A DNA stretch of 46,482 bases from Prevotella sp. GTDB taxonomy: Bacteria; Bacteroidota; Bacteroidia; Bacteroidales; Bacteroidaceae. Shown one piece after another: positions 33,353 to 41,104 of the stretch (position 1 is the first letter of the stretch; each line of letters begins with the position of its first letter). Location: assembly GCA_017554385.1 (NCBI GenBank), contig JAFZIL010000033.1:1-46482 (forward strand), in the 5' to 3' direction. The notes beneath the pieces were generated by a model, which had not been told where the DNA came from, did no database searches, and saw only the letters and a program-made list of their open reading frames with translations. The translations under genes were made by a program, and so were the position numbers.

Positions 33353-33826
33353 TTATTTGAACGTATAGGTCTTGATGGTCTCCCTCTTATTTCCGTTGAC
33401 CGATCTGTATACTTCGAACTTTCCCGTGATAATACCCTTATACGTTTCAGTTTGGAATTCCCCCAGTGCTTGATCGTACCACATGATCACTTCCTTGTCG
33501 CGGTCTGAAACATTAGCAGCCGTATTACCAGCCGACTCTATTTTCCTTTCCACAAGACCGATGTTGTAATTGATGACATAGGCTATTTTCTCCAGGACGG
33601 TAATCTCTCCTTCCTTTTGGGCCAACTATTTCAGATCATACATGGATAACTGATACTCCAGGGTCTGACCTGCGATGTAAATCTCCTGTGTGTGATCCGA
33701 ATGAGAATAATAGGCAAACTGTGGCATAATGTCGTCAATGTCATTGCCACATGAACTGAATAACGCAGTCATTGTCATGGTGCACAGCATCGCAAGTGCT
33801 ACCAGGAAGTAATTCTTTTCTTTCAT
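33353..33826 (-). pseudogene. Small lipoprotein gene interrupted by one in-frame amber codon
   Basis: From the ATG at 33826 the frame encodes a lipoprotein signal (LFSSCGNDIDDIM) and 66 residues to TAG at 33626-33628 (read on the minus strand). The same frame continues without a gap (LAQKEGEITVLEKIAYVI ...) for 90 codons to TAA at 33353. Removing the one stop gives a coherent 157-aa protein ending in a beta-rich part (GKFEVYRSV, KTYTFK). One base change from CAG, AAG, GAG, TGG, TAC or TAT would make the TAG. The start overlaps the stop of the permease gene by 4 bases (ATGA). I recognise no family. It is either a recent nonsense mutation or a truncated 66-aa lipoprotein. Confidence 0.72.
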
Positions 33827-34917
33827 GATTGATTTATTTGTTTGTTTGTCGTTTTTTCTTTGATAACGTATCGTTGATAGTAGGTGAGGAGCAGTGTGGT
33901 CATCGGCAGCGCGATAATCATGCCGAGAATACCCAACAGCGAGCCCCAGATGGAGAGCGAAAGCAGGATGATGGCCGAGTTGAGGCCCATCACCTTGCCC
34001 ATGATCCTCGGTGTGAGAATCGAGTCCTGAATCGCCTGTACTACAGCAAACACGGCAATAGCCATAAGCATGACTATCCAGAAGTTCTGCCCTGAGTCGG
34101 CCGAATGGACGATGGCCAGCAGGATGGTGGGAATGAAGCCTACGAGTTGAAGGTAAGGAACCATGTTGAGTAGTCCGATGAACATGCCCAGGCCCACGGC
34201 CATGGGGAACCCGATGATGAGGAATCCGATACTGAACAGTACACCCACGAGGAAAGCCACCATGGCCTGACCACGGAAATACTTGTTCATGCCCTGCTCT
34301 ACATCGCTCACCAGCTGAGTGGCAAACCTGCGCCAGCGGTCGGGTAATAGGTCTGGCCAGCCATTCGTAAACCGCTCGTAGTCAAGGAGAATGAACACGG
34401 TATAGAGGACTACCATCGTCAGTGAGAGCAGGCTGGAAAGCACACTGAACGACTGTGCCACCACGTCCCATATCCTCGGGATTGCCTGTTTCACGCTGTC
34501 GATGAAGCCTTCGTGGGTGACGATGGCCTTGATGTCGAGGTTGTTGCGCACAAACTCCTGCAGCTTCTGCGGGATGCTCGCTATGCGCACGTCGTTCTGA
34601 ACATAGTCGATGAGCAGGTCTTTCACGCGTATGCCCTCGTCGATCATCGGAGGTACGATGAGCATGAAGCCTCCCCACAGCACCAGCCCCGTCACGATGA
34701 AGGCGCATAGGATGCCCACTATGCGGTATTTGAGCCGGCACTTGTACTGGAAGAACTTGACCAGCGGGAACAGCAGGTAGGCGATGAGCCAGGCAAGGAA
34801 GAAGGGCGTGAGCACGCTGCTGAGCCGTCCCAGCATATAGAGGATAAACACGGTGAGTGCTATGGCCATGACACCCCGCACAAAAGTGTCGAAAGTGATT
34901 TGCTTGCGTTCAGACAT
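33823..34917 (-). CDS. AI-2E family (PerM/YdiK-like) membrane permease
   Basis: A 364-aa inner-membrane protein with about seven or eight helices in the family pattern: two pairs at the N terminus (LTVFILYMLGRL, IVGILCAFIVTGLVLWGG), a soluble helical segment (about 95-165) and a C-terminal block with GMFIGLLNMVPYLQLVGFIPTI and a PMTTLLLTYY end. Members export AI-2 in some species or act as ion antiporters in others; sequence alone does not decide. luxS is 3 kb away and not in the same operon. The gene is followed by the broken lipoprotein gene with a 4-base overlap. Confidence 0.9.
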   Translation of the reverse strand: MSERKQITFDTFVRGVMAIALTVFILYMLGRLSSVLTPFFLAWLIAYLLFPLVKFFQYKCRLKYRIVGILCAFIVTGLVLWGGFMLIVPPMIDEGIRVKDLLIDYVQNDVRIASIPQKLQEFVRNNLDIKAIVTHEGFIDSVKQAIPRIWDVVAQSFSVLSSLLSLTMVVLYTVFILLDYERFTNGWPDLLPDRWRRFATQLVSDVEQGMNKYFRGQAMVAFLVGVLFSIGFLIIGFPMAVGLGMFIGLLNMVPYLQLVGFIPTILLAIVHSADSGQNFWIVMLMAIAVFAVVQAIQDSILTPRIMGKVMGLNSAIILLSLSIWGSLLGILGMIIALPMTTLLLTYYQRYVIKEKTTNKQINQS

Positions 34918-34943
34918 AGTGGTGCTTTTTCGTTATGACGCGA

Positions 34944-34951
34944 CAAAGATA
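34944..34951 (-). promoter_or_regulatory. -7 element for the AI-2E-family gene
   Basis: TATCTTTG on the minus strand 27-34 bases before the start, matching TAnnTTTG. It is 62 bases from the divergent M6 protease -33 box. Confidence 0.5.
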
Positions 34952-35012
34952 ATTAAAATTCGTGAAATGGCCCTGCTTTCGTCGAAAAAAAGAAGTAAAA
35001 GAGGCATCTTTT

Positions 35013-35043
35013 TTTGCCATATAGAAAATAATGTGTACCTTTG
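35013..35043 (+). promoter_or_regulatory. Full sigma-AB-type promoter for the M6 protease
   Basis: TTTG (35013-35016), 19 bases, TACCTTTG (35036-35043), followed 49 bases later by the ATG at 35093. It supports that start. Confidence 0.78.
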
Positions 35044-35092
35044 CATCCCATTTTCGGAAAAATTACACATTAGTTTTATTAAAAATCAACGA

Positions 35093-37291
35093 ATGAGAAA
35101 AATCTTTTTAACCTTATCGCTTTTGGTGATAGCAACAGCCGTGATGGCTGTTCCCGCCAAGCCCGGTCAGTGGAAGACCATTAAGCTAACCGATGGTACT
35201 GAAGTACGTGCCCAGCTTTCGGGCGATGAACATGTGCATTTCTGGGTAGCAGAAGATGGATCCAAATATGTCAAGGACGGTGATAGCGAGACCTATGTCG
35301 TCTTTGACGATGAGACCATTGCCGCACGCTCTGTTGCCCGTCGTTCAAAGATGAAGACCAACAGCCGTCTTCGTGCTCCACGCAAGACCACGATAGGCGA
35401 GCGTACCCATTTTTTTGGTCAGAAAAAGGGTATTGTGATTCTGGTACAGTTTACCGACGTGAAGTATAAGTCGGGCAATAACCTTGCGAAATACAAGCGC
35501 ATCCTGAACGAGGCGGGTTATAGTGAGGGCAACTTCAAAGGCTCCGTGGCCGATTACTTCAAGGATCAGAGTGCCAATCAGTTTGAGCTGGATTTTGATG
35601 TGGTGGGTCCCTATACGCTGCAGAATAACCAGAGCTACTATGGCAGGAACGACTCGCAGGGCAATGACATGAACGCAGAGGATATGATTGTTGAAGCATG
35701 CAAAAAGGCCGATGCTGAGGTGAACTTTGCCGACTACGACTGGGACGGCGATGGCGAGGTGGATCAGGTGTTCGTGGTTTATGCAGGAAAAGGCGAGGCC
35801 GACGGTGGTTCTTCGAACACTATCTGGCCCCACATGTGGATGCTTGAAGAAGCCAATAAAAGCCTCACGCTCGACGCTATTAAGATCAATACCTACGCAT
35901 GCAGCAGTGAGCTTAGCGGCAGTGGCTTTATTGACGGCATCGGCACGTTCTGCCACGAGTTCAGCCACTGTATGGGCTTCCCCGATTTCTATGACATTAC
36001 TTATAATAGTGGATGGATGGCCATGGACAACTTCGACCTGATGTGTGGCGGCAGCTACTTAGGTGATGGCTTCGTTCCTTGTGGCTACACTGCCTACGAG
36101 AAGATGATGTGCTCATGGCAGGAGCCTATTGTGCTGGCCGACAACGACACCATCGTGCAGAACATACAGCCCATGAGCAACCACGGTGAGACCTTCATCA
36201 TCTTCAACGATGCCCACCCCGACGAGTACTACATGCTTGAGAACCGTCAGAAGACTGGCTGGGATGCTGATTATCCCTCGTCTGGTCTGATGATTACCCA
36301 TGTTGACTTCGACTTTGATATCTGGCAGGCCAATGTTCCCAACACGAAGATTACGAACAGTGAGGCTGCCCAATACGGACTGCCTGCAGGCAAGGGCAAC
36401 GACCATCAGCGCATGAGCATGGTCTGTGCCGACAACCGTGCCACCAAATACACCACTTCAAACGACCTCTATCCCTATAATTATAACGACAGTCTGACAG
36501 CTACCTCGAAGCCTGCTGCCACATTGTTCAACAAGAACTCGAAGGGTACGAAGGTGCTGCAGGGTGCCATCCTCGACATTACGAAGAATGCTAACGGCAC
36601 GATGAACTTCGTCTATCGTTCAGGCGTAAAGAGCGATGATCCTGGCAATGATGATCCTGGCAATGACGATCCCGGTAACGATGATCCGGGCAACGATCAT
36701 CCTGTTGATGGTGTTGTGTTCCTTGAGACCTTCGACCAGTGTGCCGGTACCGGAGGCAACGACGGTTTGTGGAGTGGAGGCGTAGCTGCGTCTGCGTTCA
36801 ATCCCGACAACGAAGGATGGACGATGCCGTTGGAAACCCCGAAGTGGTATGGCGGTAGCCAGTGTGCGAAGTTCGGCACCACGTCTGTTATGGGCATCGT
36901 CACCACACCTGCATTTAACCTTAGCGGTGAGGCCACGCTGACCTTCAAGGCTGGTGCATGGAATGCCAGTGTCGATGGAACGTCACTTCAGCTGGAAGCC
37001 GATGGTGCTACCGTCACACCTAGCGAGTTTGAGATTGCGAAGGGCAACTGGACCGAGTGCACGGCCACTCTTAAAGGCACTGGAGCCGTGAAGGTGACGT
37101 TTATACCCGTGAAGCGCTTCTTCCTGGATGAGGTCTCGGTAACCGAAGCTACTACCACTGCCATCCAGAACGTCAACCGCACACTACAGTCAGACCGCAT
37201 CTATACCATAGACGGACGCTATGTGGGCACCGACAAGAGCACGCTCATCCGTGGCATCTATATCGTCAATGGCAAAAAGTTTGTGAAATAA
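35093..37291 (+). CDS. Secreted M6 family metalloprotease with C-terminal sorting-like tail
   Basis: A 732-aa exported zinc protease (immune inhibitor A-like). Signal peptide MRKIFLTLSLLVIATAVMA; a propeptide-like part to about residue 95; an M6 catalytic domain with HEFSHCMGFPD at 288-298 (zinc ligands His288, His292 and the third ligand Asp298, catalytic Glu289); a linker of four DDPGN repeats (bases 36635-36694); a jelly-roll carbohydrate-binding-like domain (about 540-685; LETFDQC, FFLDEVSV); and a tail with IYTIDGRYV and GIYIVNGKKFVK like type IX secretion signals. It would degrade host or dietary protein outside the cell. An open frame extends 80 codons upstream but crosses the promoter, so I use the ATG at 35093. 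Confidence 0.94.
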   Translation: MRKIFLTLSLLVIATAVMAVPAKPGQWKTIKLTDGTEVRAQLSGDEHVHFWVAEDGSKYVKDGDSETYVVFDDETIAARSVARRSKMKTNSRLRAPRKTTIGERTHFFGQKKGIVILVQFTDVKYKSGNNLAKYKRILNEAGYSEGNFKGSVADYFKDQSANQFELDFDVVGPYTLQNNQSYYGRNDSQGNDMNAEDMIVEACKKADAEVNFADYDWDGDGEVDQVFVVYAGKGEADGGSSNTIWPHMWMLEEANKSLTLDAIKINTYACSSELSGSGFIDGIGTFCHEFSHCMGFPDFYDITYNSGWMAMDNFDLMCGGSYLGDGFVPCGYTAYEKMMCSWQEPIVLADNDTIVQNIQPMSNHGETFIIFNDAHPDEYYMLENRQKTGWDADYPSSGLMITHVDFDFDIWQANVPNTKITNSEAAQYGLPAGKGNDHQRMSMVCADNRATKYTTSNDLYPYNYNDSLTATSKPAATLFNKNSKGTKVLQGAILDITKNANGTMNFVYRSGVKSDDPGNDDPGNDDPGNDDPGNDHPVDGVVFLETFDQCAGTGGNDGLWSGGVAASAFNPDNEGWTMPLETPKWYGGSQCAKFGTTSVMGIVTTPAFNLSGEATLTFKAGAWNASVDGTSLQLEADGATVTPSEFEIAKGNWTECTATLKGTGAVKVTFIPVKRFFLDEVSVTEATTTAIQNVNRTLQSDRIYTIDGRYVGTDKSTLIRGIYIVNGKKFVK

Positions 37292-37295
37292 TCGT

Positions 37296-38063
37296 ATGAA
37301 GAACCTGCTTACTCGACGCAGCATACGCAAGTATGCCCAGCGCGAGGTAACCGAACAGCTGCTGGGCCGTCTCCTCACCGAGGCGGCCCGCACGCAGACT
37401 ATGGGTAACCTGCAACTCTACAGCGTCGTTATCACACGCTCGGAAGAGAAGAAACGGCAGTTGGCTCCCGCCCACTTCAACCAGCCCATGGTCACCGAGG
37501 CACCTGTCGTGCTCACCATCTGTGCCGACTTTAACCGCACGACGCAGTGGGCACTCAACCGCAAGGCGGAGCCAGGCTACGACAATCTGCTTAGCTATCA
37601 GAATGCGGCTACCGATGCGCTGCTCTATACGCAGACGCTCTGCTGCCTGATGGACGAAGAGGGATTGGGCTACTGCTTCCTCGGTACCACTGTCTATCAG
37701 CCACAGCTGATTATCGACGTGCTCGAGCTGCCCCGTCTGGTGATGCCCGTTGCTACGCTCACCGTGGGTTGGCCTGCCGAAGAGCCTCAGCAGAGCGACC
37801 GCCTGCCACTCGAAAGCTTCGTACACGAAGAAACCTACCGCGACTATACGCCGCAGGCTATCGACACCTATTATAATAATAAGGAAAACCTGCCCGAGAA
37901 CCGGCACTTCGTCGAGCTGAATAACAAGGAAACACTGGCACAGGTGTTTACTGATATCCGTTATACCAAGAACGATAACGAAGCCATGTCGGCTACGCTC
38001 CTTGAAACGCTTTGTCGACAGGGATTTATGCGTCAGCAAAGACCTTGCCGTCGTCAAGAGTAA
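37296..38063 (+). CDS. Nitroreductase family flavoprotein
   Basis: A 255-aa cytosolic FMN/NAD(P)H oxidoreductase of the NfsA/FRP type. RRSIRKY at the start binds FMN phosphate, EAARTQTMGNLQLYSVVI is the usual second FMN segment, and GLGYCFLGTTVYQPQLI and PVATLTVGWP fit the family. It starts 4 bases after the M6 gene and is probably cotranscribed. Its last 38 bases overlap the 3' end of luxS on the opposite strand. The natural substrate is unknown. Confidence 0.92.
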   Translation: MKNLLTRRSIRKYAQREVTEQLLGRLLTEAARTQTMGNLQLYSVVITRSEEKKRQLAPAHFNQPMVTEAPVVLTICADFNRTTQWALNRKAEPGYDNLLSYQNAATDALLYTQTLCCLMDEEGLGYCFLGTTVYQPQLIIDVLELPRLVMPVATLTVGWPAEEPQQSDRLPLESFVHEETYRDYTPQAIDTYYNNKENLPENRHFVELNNKETLAQVFTDIRYTKNDNEAMSATLLETLCRQGFMRQQRPCRRQE

Positions 38064-38520
38064 TCTTCAGTTTGGTGTACTCGCTGTGGAAGTCGTGCTC
38101 CAGGCGGTCGAGATAACGGGCGCTTTCCCACTTACACATCGGCAGATCGTGAAGCAGGTAGTTGCCGCATGCTTCCGGACGCGTTGCGGGCACCTCTGTC
38201 TGCGTGATAATCCAACGGAGACACTCTATCGTCAGGCGTCGCATATCCTCTACGGTGTAGGATCCCGTCATAATAATATACATGCCGGTAAGGCAGCCCA
38301 TAGGACCTACATATACTACATCTTCTTTCACCTCGCTGTTGCGGAACCAGGTGGCCATCAGATGTTCCATGCTGTGCATGGCTGCAGGTGCCACTGCAGG
38401 TTCCTTGTTTGGCTCAGTGATGCGAAGATCGAAAGTGGTGAAGCCCTTGTCCTCTCGCGAGACGTAAATACCGGGCTTCAGACGGGTGTGGTCGATTGTG
38501 AAACTTTGTATGACTTCCAT
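38026..38520 (-). CDS. luxS: S-ribosylhomocysteine lyase LuxS
   Basis: LuxS splits S-ribosylhomocysteine into homocysteine and DPD, the AI-2 precursor, in the cytosol. The protein is 164 aa as usual. Metal ligands His49 and His53 (HSMEH) and Cys118 (EACGNYLLHDL) are present, with Glu52 and Cys76 (GPMGCLTG) as catalytic residues. It follows mtnN after 49 bases of filler, giving consecutive steps of S-adenosylhomocysteine recycling. Confidence 0.97.
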   Translation of the reverse strand: MEVIQSFTIDHTRLKPGIYVSREDKGFTTFDLRITEPNKEPAVAPAAMHSMEHLMATWFRNSEVKEDVVYVGPMGCLTGMYIIMTGSYTVEDMRRLTIECLRWIITQTEVPATRPEACGNYLLHDLPMCKWESARYLDRLEHDFHSEYTKLKITLDDGKVFADA

Positions 38521-38550
38521 TGGAGTTATGGGGAGTTAAGGGGAGTTAGG
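38521..38550. repeat. Filler tract between mtnN and luxS
   Basis: Three copies of ggggagtta/gggagttag words lie between the two genes. No terminator or promoter is seen, so cotranscription is likely. Confidence 0.65.
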
Positions 38551-38569
38551 GGACAATACCTTTTACCTT

Positions 38570-39208
38570 TCACAGACTTTCTACGAAGGTATGTGTGACT
38601 TGAAAGGAGCGGTCTGCTATTGTGTTCCAGAAATCGTGATACTGCGACGCATCGGTATCTATGAGGGGAAGGTCGCTGATAACGCGAAACGAGATGAACG
38701 GCACCTTGTTGATGTAACATGCCTGGGCAATGGCTGCCGACTCCATGTCTACGGCTCGCGCCTCGGGGAAGTGGCCAATAATCTCGCGCATCTTCTCCTT
38801 CGAGTCCACGAACCAGTCGCCTGTAACGATAAGTCCCTTGTGGAGTGAAGGGAGATTTGATTCTTCACTCTTGCTAAGCAAGTACGGGTCGGCCTTGAAA
38901 CGGGCGGGTAAACCCTGTACTTGACCATAGACGGTACTGTTGTCAATAGCCGTGCCGCAATACACGTCGTGATAGCACAGCTCGGTGCTCACCACCACAT
39001 CCTGTATCTGCACGTTATCGCCATGACCTCCGGCACAGCCGCTGGAGATGATGGCATCAGGATGAAACTCGTTGATCATTCGCTGGGCACCCAGCGCTGC
39101 GTTCACCTTACCTATACCGCATTTCTCCACTCGTACGTTTCCGTTTGAAAACAATGACTGAAGCTGCTTCAGCTCCTTGTCCATTGCGACGATAATTCCT
39201 ATCTTCAT
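38570..39208 (-). CDS. mtnN: 5'-methylthioadenosine/S-adenosylhomocysteine nucleosidase
   Basis: The enzyme removes adenine from methylthioadenosine and S-adenosylhomocysteine; the latter product feeds LuxS, encoded next. The start at 39208 (MKIGIIVAMDKEL) gives 212 aa; the frame is open further upstream but reads through unrelated sequence. Visible are ISSGCAGG, VVSTELCYHDV, the active-site AVDMESAAIAQACY and FISFRVISDLP (catalytic Asp). A stretch at about residues 112-124 (SKSEESNLPSLHK, bases 38840-38878) looks like in-frame filler: its DNA is gagtgaag-type words with an 8-bp inverted repeat (38843-38850, 38863-38870). Confidence 0.96.
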   Translation of the reverse strand: MKIGIIVAMDKELKQLQSLFSNGNVRVEKCGIGKVNAALGAQRMINEFHPDAIISSGCAGGHGDNVQIQDVVVSTELCYHDVYCGTAIDNSTVYGQVQGLPARFKADPYLLSKSEESNLPSLHKGLIVTGDWFVDSKEKMREIIGHFPEARAVDMESAAIAQACYINKVPFISFRVISDLPLIDTDASQYHDFWNTIADRSFQVTHTFVESL

Positions 39209-39283
39209 GTTGTAACTGGTGATTGTACCACAAAGGGATATTATATGTTTCTTTGTTTTTGTCGGGATAAGAATGAAGCCAAA

Positions 39284-39316
39284 CAAAAAAGACCGAGAAT
39301 CGAATGATTCCCGGCC
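39284..39316 (-). terminator. Rho-independent terminator after tRNA-Pro
   Basis: On the minus strand GGCCGGGAATC and GATTCTCGGTC form an 11-bp stem (two G-U pairs) around ATTC, followed by TTTTTT. It begins 13 bases after the tRNA. Confidence 0.85.
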
Positions 39317-39328
39317 TTTTCTTTTCTG

Positions 39329-39401
39329 TCGGGATTACTGGACTCGAACCAGCGACCTCGCGCCCCCCAGACGTGTGCGCTACCAACTGCGCTAAATCCC
39401 G
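39329..39401 (-). tRNA. tRNA-Pro (anticodon GGG)
   Basis: Acceptor CGGGATT/AATCCCG with discriminator A; D arm GCGC...GCGC; anticodon loop CTGGGGG (anticodon GGG); T arm CTGG-TTCGAGT-CCAG. CCA is not encoded. The anticodon stem CACGT/GCGCG contains one A-C mismatch (second pair). Confidence 0.92.
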
Positions 39402-39436
39402 AACACTTGCTCTTGCATGTTTTGCAATTGCGGGTG

Positions 39437-39468
39437 CAAAGGTACGCAGTATTTATGAAATATGCAAA
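39437..39468 (-). promoter_or_regulatory. Full sigma-AB-type promoter for tRNA-Pro
   Basis: On the minus strand TTTG (39468-39465), 20 bases, TACCTTTG (39444-39437), 36 bases before the tRNA. The sequence supports a tRNA transcript read leftward. Confidence 0.72.
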
Positions 39469-39538
39469 TTTTTAGGCAAGTTTTTTCGTTTCTTGATAAA
39501 AAAAGTCGATTTTATGATGTTTGTTCAAAAAAAATCAC

Positions 39539-39546
39539 TATATTTG
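39539..39546 (+). promoter_or_regulatory. -7 element for the ConA-like protein gene
   Basis: TATATTTG 25 bases before the ATG at 39571. A TTTG lies upstream but only 15 bases away, so the -33 box is doubtful. Confidence 0.45.
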
Positions 39547-39570
39547 CATAGTGAAAAACAAGCAGATAGA

Positions 39571-40266
39571 ATGAATTTGCCTGAGTGTAAGAGTAGAAAA
39601 GCTTTGAAGCGGCTGTTGTTGGTTTGTTGTGCGTGGATATTCGTCACGTGCTTGTCAGCGCAGCGTCATTATACTTTTGAAAGCTGTCAGTTAGGGCCTG
39701 AGTGGCGCTATGTCGGTAGGCCAGACCTTTCAAAGTACCTGTTTGTCGACGGGAAGTTGCGCCTCAAGGGCTCTGTCTTCGAACTCCGCGAAGAGAAACC
39801 CAGCACGTTTGTAGGTTTGGAACAGACAACAGAGAGGTTTGTGGCCGAAACAAAACTAACCTTGTTCGACGCTGAGAGCGGTGATGAGGCCGGTTTGTGT
39901 GTGTTCAAGTCGCGTGAGGGATATGTACAATGTTGTCTGAACAATTATCAGGGAAGCCGTCGCCTCAAGGTCAGACTACAGCTGCTGAGCCACCGTCTGC
40001 TACTGGTTGACAGACATGTGGGCCTGCTGTCGGAAGTGTGGCTCCGTGTCTCGTCAGACGGTAGCAAGTTGAAGTTCTACTATTCCACCGACGGTGAGAA
40101 GTACCAGTGGCTTGAGGACGTGGATCTGCGGCTGTTGAGGTCAGATCTCGTCGGTGGCGAGGATCAGGCTCTTGTAGGGATGTATGCCTTCATGGGCAGT
40201 ACGAAGTACCAGTCAGGCTATACGTTTGGCGACTTCAGTTACTTTGATTATCAAGAGAATCCTTAA
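39571..40266 (+). CDS. Secreted ConA-like protein resembling the GH43 C-terminal beta-sandwich
   Basis: A 231-aa protein with a basic N terminus and signal peptide (LLLVCCAWIFVTCLSAQ). The rest resembles the concanavalin-A-like domain found at the C terminus of family 43 beta-xylosidases: AGLCVFKSREGYVQCCLNN, the EVWLRVSSDGSKLKFYYSTDG strand pair and ALVGMYAFMGS...YTFGDFSYFDY. No catalytic domain is attached. It could be a free carbohydrate-binding protein. I use the ATG at 39571, which opens the signal peptide; the frame extends upstream through the tRNA-Pro locus on the other strand, which is not coding. Confidence 0.78.
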   Translation: MNLPECKSRKALKRLLLVCCAWIFVTCLSAQRHYTFESCQLGPEWRYVGRPDLSKYLFVDGKLRLKGSVFELREEKPSTFVGLEQTTERFVAETKLTLFDAESGDEAGLCVFKSREGYVQCCLNNYQGSRRLKVRLQLLSHRLLLVDRHVGLLSEVWLRVSSDGSKLKFYYSTDGEKYQWLEDVDLRLLRSDLVGGEDQALVGMYAFMGSTKYQSGYTFGDFSYFDYQENP

Positions 40267-40304
40267 TACAATTAATCTTTAATCAACTTAAAACATTTGT
40301 GACT

Positions 40305-40979
40305 ATGAAAAAGTATTTAGCAGAAATGGTGGGCACGATGGTGCTCGTGTTGATGGGTTGCGGCGTGGCTGTGAGCCTGGGTTGTGATCCTGTGAATAAC
40401 ATTCCCGCTGTGGTAGGTACGGCTTTTGCCTTCGGTCTGGCTGTCGTGGCGATGGCCTACACCATTGGCGGTATCTCAGGCTGCCACATCAATCCGGCCA
40501 TTACGCTGGGTTGCTGGCTTACAGGACGCATGAGTGGCAAGGATGCCTGCGGCTATGTGTGCGGACAGGTGGTGGGTGCCTTCATCGGCTCGGCCCTGCT
40601 GGCTTTGCTTACTGCCAATGTTCCCGGACTTGAAGGTACTGGTGCCAACGACCTACAGGCCAACGTGACTGTCGTGGGTGGACTGCTGGCTGAGATTATC
40701 TTCACCTGCGTCTTCGTGTTGGTAGTGCTGGGTGCTACGGCAAAGACCAACGGTGCCACAAACAACTTTGCTGGCTTGGCCATCGGTCTCTCGCTAATCC
40801 TTGTCCATCTGGTCTGCATCCGTTATACCGGCACTTCGGTGAATCCCGCCCGTTCACTGGCTCCCGCCATCTTCCAGGGTGGTACAGCATTGGCTAATCT
40901 CTGGATCTTCATCGTTGGCCCGCTGGTGGGTGCTGCCTGTGCCGCTGGCATCTGGAAGATGATTGATACAGACAAGTAA
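40305..40979 (+). CDS. aqpZ: Aquaporin of the MIP family
   Basis: A 224-aa inner-membrane channel with six helices and the two half-helix motifs: HINPAITLG (first NPA) and SVNPARSLAPA (second NPA, with the selectivity-filter Arg). The short loop lengths and the His in LVHLVCI point to a water channel (AqpZ-like) rather than a glycerol facilitator. A GTG two codons upstream is in frame; the ATG at 40305 gives the usual MKKYLAEMVGT start. A 14-bp hairpin follows. Confidence 0.94.
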   Translation: MKKYLAEMVGTMVLVLMGCGVAVSLGCDPVNNIPAVVGTAFAFGLAVVAMAYTIGGISGCHINPAITLGCWLTGRMSGKDACGYVCGQVVGAFIGSALLALLTANVPGLEGTGANDLQANVTVVGGLLAEIIFTCVFVLVVLGATAKTNGATNNFAGLAIGLSLILVHLVCIRYTGTSVNPARSLAPAIFQGGTALANLWIFIVGPLVGAACAAGIWKMIDTDK

Positions 40980-41006
40980 GCGTGCATTATATATCTAAAT
41001 AGGTGT

Positions 41007-41040
41007 AATTTCGGCAGAAAAGTAACTTTCTGCCGAAATT
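41007..41040 (+). terminator. 14-bp hairpin after aqpZ
   Basis: AATTTCGGCAGAAA (41007-41020) and TTTCTGCCGAAATT (41027-41040) pair perfectly around AGTAAC. Only a weak T-run (GCTGCTTTATT) follows. Confidence 0.75.
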
Positions 41041-41065
41041 GCTGCTTTATTCCAGAAAATATTAC

Positions 41066-41073
41066 TACCTTTG
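41066..41073 (+). promoter_or_regulatory. -7 element for the lipid head-group operon
   Basis: TACCTTTG 31 bases before the start at 41105, after the aqpZ hairpin. No TTTG at proper spacing. Confidence 0.5.
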
Positions 41074-41104
41074 CTGCCCCAAAGCGAAAGTAGAGTAATA
41101 AATA

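Noticed and set aside
33353-33625. A separate gene starting at TTG
   Set aside because: It begins directly after the TAG of the upstream frame, has no signal or ribosome site and completes the upstream lipoprotein.
34853-35092. Upstream extension of the M6 protease
   Set aside because: It would include the promoter at 35013-35043 and bury the signal peptide.
33823-38520. AI-2 production/transport module (luxS plus AI-2E permease)
   Set aside because: The two genes are 3 kb apart in different operons, and AI-2E family proteins often have other substrates.
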